NCBI GenBank assembly: GCA_045627045.1
Contig: JAZQMY010000051.1
Coordinates: forward strand, 33,719-97,718
Origin: SIG351 sp045627045
GTDB taxonomy: Bacteria; Bacillota; Clostridia; HGM11327
Reading direction: 5' to 3'
DNA: 64,000 bases
Shown in pieces: positions 8,333-16,235 of this stretch. The notes beneath the pieces are model-generated. The model did not search any database, was not told the DNA's origin, and worked only from the letters and a program-made list of their open reading frames with translations. Position 1 is the first letter of the stretch. Every line of letters begins with the position of its first letter. A program made the translations under genes and the position numbers.

Positions 8333-9769
8333 ATGAACTTCAAGATGATAAAAAACGTATTGGGATGGATACTCATATTTGAGGCGATGTTCCTTGCAGT
8401 GCCGCTTGTAACGGCAATCGTGTATAAGGAAGCACTTCTGCCTTTCCTCGGAACGATCCTTATCTGCCTTGCGGCAGGCTTTGCGCTTACGATAGGAAAG
8501 ACGGAGAAAAAGACGCTCTATTCAAAGGACGGCTTCGTAATTGTTGCGCTCAGCTGGATAGTGCTCAGTCTTTTCGGCGCTTTGCCTTTCATTTTCTCCG
8601 GTGCGATCCCGTCATTCATCGATGCACTCTTTGAAACGGTTTCAGGCTTCACCACGACAGGCGCAAGTATTCTCAGCGACGTTGAGTCGCTCCCGAAATC
8701 GGTTCTTATGTGGAGGAGCTTTACTCATTGGGTAGGCGGAATGGGCGTTCTCGTATTTATTATGGCATTCGTACCGCTTTCAGGCGGCCGCAATGTGCAT
8801 ATCATGAAAGCAGAAAGCCCCGGACCTTCCGTAAGCAAGCTTGTTCCTCATGTAAAGGCTACCGTTACAATACTTTATGTAATGTACTTTGCTCTTACGC
8901 TTATTGAGTTTGTGGTGCTTCTGATCGGCGGAATGAACGTATTTGATGCAATAAATACTGCGGTTGCAACGGCAGGCACAGGCGGATTCGGTATCAAGAA
9001 CGATAGCTTCACAAGTTTTTCTCCGTTCCTCCAGAATACGGTTACTGTATTCATGCTTCTCTTCTCGGTCAATTTTACCTGCTATTATTTGATACTCAAG
9101 GGAAAGATAAAGGACGCATTCAATACGGAAACGATAGTGTTTATTCTGATGGTTACGCTTTCCACGGCTGCCATTTCAATAAACGTGGCTTCACAGTATT
9201 CATCAACAGGTGAAACCGTAAGGCACGTAGCATTCTCTGTTGCAACTGTTGTTTCTACAACAGGCTTCTCGACTACGGACTTTGACTTGTGGCCGTCATT
9301 CTCAAAGGCTATTCTCGTATCGCTTATGTTCATAGGCGCCTGCGCAGGATCGACCGGCGGCGGCACAAAGATATCACGAATCATCATTGCCTTCAAGGGA
9401 ATGCAGGCTGAAATCAAGAGACTCATTCACCCGAGACAGGTCATGAAGACATCACTTGACGGACACTCGATAGAAGAAGAGACTGTTCACTCGGTTTATG
9501 CATATTATATGTGCTTCCTGGCGATATTTGCGGCATCGTTCCTCATACTGCTCATCAGTGAGCGTGACATTGATCTTGTTTCAAGCTTCACCGCCGTTAC
9601 GGCAACGATGAACAACATAGGACCGGGTCTTGTGCGTGTAGGTCCGACACAAAATTTCGGATTCTTTTCTGTAACATCAAAAATCGTATTCATTTTTGAT
9701 ATGCTTGCAGGAAGACTTGAGCTCTTCCCGATGATCGTGCTTCTCAGCCCGAGAACGTGGAAAAAATAA
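8333..9769 (+). CDS. trkH: Trk potassium uptake transmembrane subunit TrkH
   Basis: Membrane subunit of the Trk potassium uptake system; it forms the ion pathway with TrkA as cytoplasmic gate. At 478 residues with about ten hydrophobic segments it is standard. The four selectivity-filter loops can be seen as SGFTTTGASIL, ATAGTGGFGIK, STTGFSTTDF and the last pore loop near MNNIGPGL. HWVGGMGVLVF is a family hallmark. It is cotranscribed with trkA and followed by a perfect hairpin without a clear T-run. Confidence 0.94.
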   Translation: MNFKMIKNVLGWILIFEAMFLAVPLVTAIVYKEALLPFLGTILICLAAGFALTIGKTEKKTLYSKDGFVIVALSWIVLSLFGALPFIFSGAIPSFIDALFETVSGFTTTGASILSDVESLPKSVLMWRSFTHWVGGMGVLVFIMAFVPLSGGRNVHIMKAESPGPSVSKLVPHVKATVTILYVMYFALTLIEFVVLLIGGMNVFDAINTAVATAGTGGFGIKNDSFTSFSPFLQNTVTVFMLLFSVNFTCYYLILKGKIKDAFNTETIVFILMVTLSTAAISINVASQYSSTGETVRHVAFSVATVVSTTGFSTTDFDLWPSFSKAILVSLMFIGACAGSTGGGTKISRIIIAFKGMQAEIKRLIHPRQVMKTSLDGHSIEEETVHSVYAYYMCFLAIFAASFLILLISERDIDLVSSFTAVTATMNNIGPGLVRVGPTQNFGFFSVTSKIVFIFDMLAGRLELFPMIVLLSPRTWKK

Positions 9770-9775
9770 AAGTAA

Positions 9776-9806
9776 AACAAGGTATCGTTCAGAACGATAC
9801 CTTGTT
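9776..9806. repeat. Perfect 14-bp inverted repeat between trkH and the glycoside-hydrolase-like gene
   Basis: Arms 9776-9789 and 9793-9806 are exact reverse complements (AACAAGGTATCGTT) with a three-base loop. There is no T-run after it, so it may act as a weak terminator, a processing or stability hairpin, or an operator. The ribosome-binding site of the next gene starts about ten bases later. Confidence 0.75.
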
Positions 9807-9824
9807 GATAATAAGGAGGATACT

Positions 9825-11645
9825 ATGATCAGTGAGATCAACGGAAAAAACATTAAGCTGACCGTCGATGCGGAAAAGCTTGAATATCATTTCATACTTC
9901 CCGGCGGTGCAGAATGGATAATGAATTCAGAGCCGTATTTCGAAATGTCAGACAGCAAAATGTTATATTTCAAGGATGCCGCAAAGGAAATCAGAAGAAA
10001 AGACACCGCAACGGATAAGGGCGTTGAGGCGGTATATTCTTTTGAGAACGGAATCAAGGCGTATACATATGTTTCCATAGACAATACGGCAGACGATATA
10101 TATTTCTCGATCAGAGTCGATGGGGATGAGCCCGGAAGCATTTATCAGATGGCGTTCCCGGGAGCAATGCAGTTTGATGCCGAAGAAGGCCACGGTTATT
10201 CCGTTTTCCCGAGAATGCACGGCACACTTGTGCCTGCCGGAAAGGATATCCCGTTCGGAGGCGGCCCGATATTCGAAAGAGACGCATATATGCAGATGTT
10301 CGGTCAGGTGAAGGACGGCACGGGCTATCTTGCGATATATGATACACCGTATGATGCAAGATATGAATGTCACGGTCAGAATGTAATGCCTGCTTTTATC
10401 CCTTCTCTTGGCAGAATATCATATAAGAGAAGAATGCTTTACAGATTCTTTGAAAACTGCGACTACAATACCCTGGCAAAGAGCTTCAGAAGCTATGAAA
10501 TAAAGAAAGGAACGCTCGTTACCCTCAGGGAAAAGATGATAAAAAATCCGAAGATAAAAGAGCTTATCGGCGCACCGATCATTACGGACACCATTGCGGT
10601 GCACATCAACGAGAAATCGGCATATTTCAATAAGGAAGATCCTTCAAAGAACGATACCTGTATGCCGTTTTCCGTATTTGCCGGAAAGCTTGAGGCACTC
10701 CACGAAAAGGGACTCAAAAGAGCATATATTCACCTTGACGGCTGGGGAAAGCACGGCTATGATAACCTTCACCCGATGGCGTTTCCTCCGAATGAGCAGG
10801 CAGGCGGCATTGAGGGAATGAAGGACCTTTCGGAAAGATGCCGTAAGCTTGGCTATATGTTCGGAATACACGATCAGTACAGGGATTATTATTATGATTC
10901 CGAAGGCTTTACGTTTGACAATGCGATAGAGAATATTGACGGTTCTCATCCGTACTGTGACGTATGGTACGGTGGCCCGCACTCATGGCTTTGCGCAAAG
11001 CTTGCTCCGAAATATGTAAAACAGACATATGATTTGTTTGAAGAGGCAGGAATAGTGCTTGACGGATCGTATCTGGATGTATTTTCGGTAGTATTTATGG
11101 ATGAGTGCTTTAACAAAGAGCATCCTATGACAAGAGAGGAGTGCAGAAATGCAAGAGCAGACTGCTTCAGGGAGCTGACATCAAGAGGAATAATCCCGAG
11201 TTCGGAGGAGACTCTCGGCTGCTTTATGGATACTCAGGTGCTTTGCCACCATTCACCGTTCTTTACGAGTAATCTCGGAAGCTCAAAGGCAGAGCCCGTT
11301 GGAATACCGATCCCTCTCTTTAACCTCGTATATCATGACTGCGTAGTGATACCGTGGTTCGGACTACCGAATACAATGGGCGGATGGGGCGTACCCGGAA
11401 ACGAAAGACCGTATCTGCTTGCGATCCTCTACGGAAACACAGTTTACTGCCCGACAAATGCAGACGAGGAAAAGATAAAGGCTGTGGAGACTGCCTGCAG
11501 ACTTTATGAGGATGTTGCGACTGAGGAGCTTGTAAAGCACGAATTCGTTGACGGAAATTACAGAAGACAGAGAACGTATTTCTCAAACGGCACGGTGATC
11601 GAGGCGGATCTTGATACCGGAGAATATACGGTATCAAAGGTTTAA
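9825..11645 (+). CDS. Glycoside-hydrolase-like protein (DUF5696/GH101-like type), cytoplasmic
   Basis: A 606-residue protein without signal peptide. The first 230 residues look like a beta-sandwich; residues 250-530 look like a TIM barrel resembling large carbohydrate-active enzymes of the DUF5696/GH101-like group. Candidate acidic active-site positions are in YIHLDGWGKHGYD, FGIHDQYRDYYYD, GSYLDVFSVV and IPSSEETLGC. The linking segment KNPKIKELIGAPII is typical of the DUF5696-like family. The substrate is not known. AAGGAGG precedes ATG 9825. The presence of an alpha-L-fucosidase elsewhere in the window suggests host- or plant-glycan use, but that link is inference. It has its own terminator. 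Confidence 0.6.
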   Translation: MISEINGKNIKLTVDAEKLEYHFILPGGAEWIMNSEPYFEMSDSKMLYFKDAAKEIRRKDTATDKGVEAVYSFENGIKAYTYVSIDNTADDIYFSIRVDGDEPGSIYQMAFPGAMQFDAEEGHGYSVFPRMHGTLVPAGKDIPFGGGPIFERDAYMQMFGQVKDGTGYLAIYDTPYDARYECHGQNVMPAFIPSLGRISYKRRMLYRFFENCDYNTLAKSFRSYEIKKGTLVTLREKMIKNPKIKELIGAPIITDTIAVHINEKSAYFNKEDPSKNDTCMPFSVFAGKLEALHEKGLKRAYIHLDGWGKHGYDNLHPMAFPPNEQAGGIEGMKDLSERCRKLGYMFGIHDQYRDYYYDSEGFTFDNAIENIDGSHPYCDVWYGGPHSWLCAKLAPKYVKQTYDLFEEAGIVLDGSYLDVFSVVFMDECFNKEHPMTREECRNARADCFRELTSRGIIPSSEETLGCFMDTQVLCHHSPFFTSNLGSSKAEPVGIPIPLFNLVYHDCVVIPWFGLPNTMGGWGVPGNERPYLLAILYGNTVYCPTNADEEKIKAVETACRLYEDVATEELVKHEFVDGNYRRQRTYFSNGTVIEADLDTGEYTVSKV

Positions 11646-11653
11646 AAAACAAA

Positions 11654-11688
11654 GCACTCCGCAAAAATATGGTTTGCGGAGTGTTTTT
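11654..11688 (+). terminator. Intrinsic terminator
   Basis: CACTCCGCAAA pairs with TTTGCGGAGTG and is followed by five T residues. It ends the glycoside-hydrolase-like gene. Confidence 0.88.
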
Positions 11689-11727
11689 GCATAAAAAAAT
11701 AAGCTTCCGGAAAACTTCCGAAAGCCT

Positions 11728-11804
11728 TGGTGGGGACGGTTGGGGTCGAACCAATGACCTTATGCATGTCAAGCATACGCTCTGACCAACTGAGCTACGC
11801 CCCC
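11728..11804 (-). tRNA. tRNA-Val(GAC)
   Basis: Read on the minus strand, a complete cloverleaf: acceptor GGGGGCG with CGTCCCC (one G-T pair), D-arm with AGTTGGTCAGAGC, anticodon stem TATGC/GCATA around loop TTGACAT (anticodon GAC), T-arm with GGTTCGACCCC, discriminator A and an encoded CCA at 11728-11730. Confidence 0.95.
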
Positions 11805-11815
11805 GATACCTATAT

Positions 11816-11844
11816 AGTATATCATATTTCCGTAAAAATTGCAA
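11816..11844 (-). promoter_or_regulatory. Promoter of tRNA-Val
   Basis: On the minus strand, TTGCAA (11839-11844), 17 bases, TATACT (11816-11821), ending 12 bases before the tRNA. Confidence 0.75.
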
Positions 11845-11958
11845 TAGATTTTTTTAATGTTTATTCACGGAAGCAAAAAACGTGGTATAATAGAAGTACA
11901 TAAGAACGAATATAATATAAAAATATGAAAACGCTCGGAATCAGGATGCCGAATATAC

Positions 11959-11987
11959 TTGACTATTTTGCAAGAATATGGTAAAAT
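11959..11987 (+). promoter_or_regulatory. Promoter of the Cys-repeat lipoprotein gene
   Basis: TTGACT (11959-11964), 17 bases, TAAAAT (11982-11987), about 40 bases before the GTG start. Confidence 0.75.
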
Positions 11988-12028
11988 AGGCACTATGTTT
12001 TCACAAACGAAGATAGGAGGAATTATCA

Positions 12029-14503
12029 GTGAAAAGAACAAAAATTGCAATATTGCTTATTGCGATCATTACACTCGTTGCCCTTTTTGCAGGATGCGAT
12101 TCATGCAAAGACGGACACACGGAAGAAATCCTTTCCGCAAAGGAAGCAACCTGCACGGAAACAGGACTTACCGAGGGTAAGAAATGCTCTGTCTGCGGAC
12201 AGATAACCGTTGCACAGGAAGAAATCCCCGCAAAGGGCCATACTGAAGAGGTCATCCCCGCAAAGGAAGCGACCTGCACAGAGGACGGACTTACGGAAGG
12301 TAAAAAGTGCTCTGTATGCGGCATGGTGATCACTGCACAGGAAACTGTTCCTGCGGCAGGACATACGGAAGTGATCGACGCAGGCAAGGAAGCACAGGCT
12401 TATGCCGACGGACTTACGGAAGGCAAGCATTGCTCTGTATGCGGCACGGTGATCGTTGCACAGGAGGTCATTCCTGCTCTGGGCGGCAATGCCGGCAAGG
12501 AATTCAATATCCCCGAGAACGTGAAGTATGATATCGTTATGGACGGAGAATCGGTTACTGTTTACAAGATAGGCAATAACTACTTTGAGGTTCAGAACGG
12601 CGAGGTGTTCGGCATCGTTGAGGGCAAGGACGGTGAGAAGTACATGATCACTTACAGCCCTGTAATAGATATCAGTATAAGATCATATGAGCCTGTCAGT
12701 CAGGATATCGTTGACAGCTACCTCGATTCAATGCTCCTTCTCACAACAAGAGAAATGGCTCTTACGGCAGAACCTGACCACTCAAAGGATAAGGAAGTAG
12801 ACGGCGTACACTGCACGGCATACTGCATAGAGGATGAAGGTATGAGCTATGTTATCTACCTCGGCTCTGAAACGGGTATGGTAATGAGCGGTGCCACGGT
12901 GGTTGACGGTAACGAAGTAACTGTTCTTGAAATCAGCAATTACGATACTTCGGTTGACAGCTATGAATCACTTGTACCGAAGTGCCTTGTTACGGGCGAT
13001 GATGAAGATCACGTTTACGGCGACTGGGTCGAAACACAGAAACAGACCTGCTTCTGGAACGGATACAAGAACAGAACATGCGAGAAGTGCGGACACGTTG
13101 AAACTGTCATGACGCCTGCCGATCCTGCTCTTCACGAGATAGACGATACGTGGACGACAGACTGGGATAACACAAAGCACTTCCATTACTGCAAGTCTTG
13201 CGGTGTACATTTTGATGAAGCTGAACACGATATAGTAATTGATGAAGGTATTCCTGCTACAACAACACAGGCAGGTCTTTCGGACGGCTCTCATTGCGCT
13301 GTTTGCGGAGCTGTGATCAAGACAAGAGAAATAATCCCTGCACTTGAAACCGAAGACGACGACAAAGAGGACGAAGAAGGCTACTATCTCAAGATTGAAT
13401 CAGAAGAAGACTCGTTTGAGATCATTAATATCAAGAACATATTTTGCTGCAGAACAGAGGGCGAAACAATGGGTCTGATCCTGAAAGAAGACGGATACAG
13501 GATGTTCCTGTGGTCCGGCAATGAAAAATCAGGCGCTATTATTAACAGCATAATGGATGAAGACAATGCAAAGGAGTTCAAGGATGGTATGCTCTTTAGC
13601 GAGGTAGTTGCACTTATTGCCGGTGGCGAGCGAGCAGATGAGTACGACAAGACTATTGCGGGAAAGACGTGTGAGGCGTATGTAGTTGAAGAAGATGGCA
13701 AAACGGGAATTGTCTACATTGAACCGGAAACCAACCTTTTCTTCGGACTTTCAGAAATCGTTAATGGCGAAGCTGTTGTCGTATATTGTGTTTCTGAATA
13801 TGAAGATGGAGTTGATTCACTCGACAGATTTGAAATTCCTGAATGCTTTTTCAGCGGCGAGCATGAGTTCGGCGAATGGGAAGTAACACAGGAGCAGGAT
13901 TGCTTCTGGAACGGATACAAAAACAGAACCTGTGAGAAGTGCGGCTACACGGAAGAAGAAGTGACACCTGCCGATCCCGAGCTCCACGTTCCTTCAGAGG
14001 AAATGATGTATGATGATGACAAACATTATTATTATTGCACGACCTGTGGCATTCACATTGACGAAGAAGAGCATAAGTTCGGTGAACCGTATGATGAGAG
14101 CGAAGCAACATGCGCCTGCGAAGGAAGCTACTGGATCACCTGCGAGGTATGCGGATACAATGACTATGTAATAGAAGAAAAGTCAGATGTTCACACATAT
14201 ACATACGGTTTCTGCTCATATGAAGCTCCTACGGAGGAAGAGGAAGGCTATATCACATTTGAATGCGATTGCTCTGATTCGACGGAAGTAAAATTTGTTC
14301 TGCCGGCTCTTTCAGAGGAAAATTACGAAAAGAGAACGGAAGATTACCTGATCTATTATGTTATGGACGGAACTGATCTTGTGAACGAAATCAGAGACAG
14401 GTGCCCCGGAATCAGCGATGCTGACATTGCGGATGCTTTGTATTATGCTTCGGATCTGATTACGGAAGACGGTCTCTATGCATGGACAGCATTCAATTTC
14501 TGA
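12029..14503 (+). CDS. Secreted lipoprotein with tandem CxxCG repeats and an internal duplication
   Basis: An 824-residue exported protein starting at GTG with AGGAGG upstream. It has a lipoprotein signal ending at LFAGC (residues 19-23). Three tandem repeats of about 38-42 residues follow, each with a TEGKKCSVCG-type Cys pair and an IPAKGHTE-type link; a fourth, diverged copy sits near residue 410 (SDGSHCAVCG). The rest is a duplication: residues about 175-405 and 450-680 share the same order, with CFWNGYKNRTCEKCG in both and a following YYCxxCG block. The CxxC pairs resemble small zinc ribbons or disulfides on the outer face of the membrane. Function is unknown. Its own promoter and terminator make it a single-gene unit. 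Confidence 0.7.
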   Translation: MKRTKIAILLIAIITLVALFAGCDSCKDGHTEEILSAKEATCTETGLTEGKKCSVCGQITVAQEEIPAKGHTEEVIPAKEATCTEDGLTEGKKCSVCGMVITAQETVPAAGHTEVIDAGKEAQAYADGLTEGKHCSVCGTVIVAQEVIPALGGNAGKEFNIPENVKYDIVMDGESVTVYKIGNNYFEVQNGEVFGIVEGKDGEKYMITYSPVIDISIRSYEPVSQDIVDSYLDSMLLLTTREMALTAEPDHSKDKEVDGVHCTAYCIEDEGMSYVIYLGSETGMVMSGATVVDGNEVTVLEISNYDTSVDSYESLVPKCLVTGDDEDHVYGDWVETQKQTCFWNGYKNRTCEKCGHVETVMTPADPALHEIDDTWTTDWDNTKHFHYCKSCGVHFDEAEHDIVIDEGIPATTTQAGLSDGSHCAVCGAVIKTREIIPALETEDDDKEDEEGYYLKIESEEDSFEIINIKNIFCCRTEGETMGLILKEDGYRMFLWSGNEKSGAIINSIMDEDNAKEFKDGMLFSEVVALIAGGERADEYDKTIAGKTCEAYVVEEDGKTGIVYIEPETNLFFGLSEIVNGEAVVVYCVSEYEDGVDSLDRFEIPECFFSGEHEFGEWEVTQEQDCFWNGYKNRTCEKCGYTEEEVTPADPELHVPSEEMMYDDDKHYYYCTTCGIHIDEEEHKFGEPYDESEATCACEGSYWITCEVCGYNDYVIEEKSDVHTYTYGFCSYEAPTEEEEGYITFECDCSDSTEVKFVLPALSEENYEKRTEDYLIYYVMDGTDLVNEIRDRCPGISDADIADALYYASDLITEDGLYAWTAFNF

Positions 14504-14523
14504 TAACCAAACAGATATAATTT

Positions 14524-14554
14524 GCCGGGAAACTTGATTCCCGGCATTTTTTTA
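14524..14554 (+). terminator. Intrinsic terminator
   Basis: GCCGGGAA pairs with TTCCCGGC and is followed by seven T residues; it ends the lipoprotein gene. Confidence 0.88.
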
Positions 14555-14633
14555 TTCACTAAAGATAAAATGGAGAACAATGCTGACAGAAATAAATATG
14601 TGAGAAACGAAGATAAAAATATGAATTCCCCTA

Positions 14634-14662
14634 TTGCAAAAAATAATATTATGTGATAAAAT
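14634..14662 (+). promoter_or_regulatory. Promoter of the SLC13-type transporter gene
   Basis: TTGCAA (14634-14639), 17 bases, TAAAAT (14657-14662). Its position rules out a start at 14653 and supports ATG 14713. Confidence 0.7.
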
Positions 14663-14712
14663 ACGCAATGTTCGGCAGAATGCCGGCAGGAGAGAAAGAA
14701 GGCATTTTTATT

Positions 14713-15879
14713 ATGGAGAATACTGTAAAGTCAGACAGTGAAAAGAATACGGGAAACAGACTGCTCACAAAGGCCGGAAGAGCAATAGCGGGCTTTATCA
14801 GAAGCAATGTCGTTTTGACGATAGCGGCAGTGCTGGCAATAGTGACATCCTGCATAGTTCCTCCCGATGCGCAGTATAAATCCTACTTCGATTTCAAGAC
14901 GCTTACCTGCCTTTTCTGCACGCTTGCAGTGGTGTGTGCACTCAAGAACATAAGATTTTTCACTTTCATTGCAAGAAAGATAGTAAAGCTCACAGGCAAC
15001 ACGAGAGCGGCAATTGTAGCGCTCGTTTATATCACGTTTATCGGATCGATGCTCATTGCAAACGATATGGCACTGATCACCTTCCTGCCTCTCGGATTCT
15101 TTGTGCTCTCCTCAACAGGCAAGCAGAAATATATGGCATTCACGTTCATTATGCAGAATATATCCGCAAACCTCGGAGGAATGCTCACTCCCTTCGGCAA
15201 TCCGCAGAACCTGTATCTTTACTCAAAATTCAATATCCCGACGGGAGAATTCTTTTCGATAATGGCGCTTCCCTTTGCGGCGGCGATATTTCTGATTACG
15301 CTATGTTGCCTTTTCGTAAAGAAGGAGTCACTCACGCTTGAGGATGAGGATACAATAGTTCTTCCGCCGAAGAGAACGGCACTTTACGTTCTTCTTTTTG
15401 CTTATTCGATAGTGATAGTGTTCAGACTGGTGCCTTACTGGACGGGACTTATCATTATTCCTGCGGTTCTTATGTTTGCAGACAGAAGTGCGCTGAAAAA
15501 GGTTGACTATCCGCTGCTCTTCACGTTTGTGATGTTCTTTATATTTGCAGGGAATATGGCGAGAATAGATGCGGTCAACAAACTTTTTTCGGGGCTCCTT
15601 GAAAAAAATACACTTATTTTCTCTGCAATGTCCTGCCAGGTGATAAGCAACGTTCCCTCGGCAATACTTCTTTCACAGTTCACGGAGAATTACAGAGCAC
15701 TTCTCATGGGCGTGAATATAGGCGGAACGGGTACGCTGATCGCTTCCCTTGCATCACTTATCACGTTCAGAGAGTTCACGAAGAACAACAAAGGAAAAAC
15801 GAAGAGCTATATTGCACTTTTTTCTGCGTTCAATTTCGGCTTCCTTATTGTACTGCTTATCTTCTGCAGTCTATTATGA
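14713..15879 (+). CDS. SLC13/ArsB-CitM superfamily anion transporter
   Basis: A 388-residue integral membrane protein with about ten hydrophobic segments. The conserved hairpin regions of this ion-transporter superfamily are visible twice: LIANDMALITFLPLG in the first half and VISNVPSAILLSQF in the second. The first is followed by GGMLTPFGNPQNLYLYSKF, which is typical of the ArsB/CitM/NhaD-like group. The substrate (dicarboxylate, citrate, arsenite or proton/sodium) cannot be decided. ATG 14713 was chosen because a promoter lies at 14634-14662 and GAAAGAAGG sits upstream. No partner gene is linked; it is followed by a tRNA promoter. Confidence 0.82.
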   Translation: MENTVKSDSEKNTGNRLLTKAGRAIAGFIRSNVVLTIAAVLAIVTSCIVPPDAQYKSYFDFKTLTCLFCTLAVVCALKNIRFFTFIARKIVKLTGNTRAAIVALVYITFIGSMLIANDMALITFLPLGFFVLSSTGKQKYMAFTFIMQNISANLGGMLTPFGNPQNLYLYSKFNIPTGEFFSIMALPFAAAIFLITLCCLFVKKESLTLEDEDTIVLPPKRTALYVLLFAYSIVIVFRLVPYWTGLIIIPAVLMFADRSALKKVDYPLLFTFVMFFIFAGNMARIDAVNKLFSGLLEKNTLIFSAMSCQVISNVPSAILLSQFTENYRALLMGVNIGGTGTLIASLASLITFREFTKNNKGKTKSYIALFSAFNFGFLIVLLIFCSLL

Positions 15880-15915
15880 TCCTGAAAAAATTATGATTTT
15901 TTTCAAAAAAGGCTA

Positions 15916-15944
15916 TTGACAAAGATTAAAAATAATGCTATAAT
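15916..15944 (+). promoter_or_regulatory. Consensus promoter of the tRNA-Ser pair
   Basis: TTGACA (15916-15921), exactly 17 bases, TATAAT (15939-15944), 11 bases before the first tRNA. It is a full consensus match. Confidence 0.92.
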
Positions 15945-15955
15945 ATAAGAGCGAT

Positions 15956-16044
15956 GGAGAGATGTTCGAGTGGTTTATGGAGCTGGTCTTGAAAACCAGT
16001 GATGTCGCAAGGCACCGGGGGTTCGAATCCCTCTCTCTCCGCCA
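15956..16044 (+). tRNA. tRNA-Ser(TGA)
   Basis: Class II tRNA: acceptor GGAGAGA/TCTCTCC, anticodon stem CTGGT/ACCAG around CTTGAAA (anticodon TGA), a long variable arm, T-arm with GGTTCGAATCC, discriminator G and encoded CCA. Confidence 0.96.
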
Positions 16045-16055
16045 TTTTTTTATAT

Positions 16056-16147
16056 GGAGAAATACCCAAGAGGCCGAAGGGGCTCCCCTGCTAAGGGAGT
16101 AGTGTGCGATTAGTGCAGCGAGAGTTCAAATCTCTCTTTCTCCGCCA
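16056..16147 (+). tRNA. tRNA-Ser(GCT)
   Basis: Class II tRNA 11 bases after the first: acceptor GGAGAAA/TTTCTCC, anticodon stem CTCCC/GGGAG around CTGCTAA (anticodon GCT), long variable arm, T-arm with AGTTCAAATCT, discriminator G and encoded CCA. It is cotranscribed with tRNA-Ser(TGA). Confidence 0.95.
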
Positions 16148-16170
16148 CAATCTTTTGAACATTGAGATTG

Positions 16171-16196
16171 AAAAGCACGCTTGTGAGCGTGCTTTT
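16171..16196 (+). terminator. Terminator-like hairpin after the tRNA-Ser pair
   Basis: AAAAGCACGC pairs with GCGTGCTTTT around a six-base loop, with four T residues in the right arm. Confidence 0.75.
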
Positions 16197-16235
16197 GTAC
16201 TATATTTAATTAAAAAGAGGTTACAGAAAACTAAA

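Noticed and set aside
16104..16235. N-terminal extension of the CNNM protein
   Set aside because: It would begin inside tRNA-Ser(GCT) and run through its terminator; ATG 16236 is the first sensible start.
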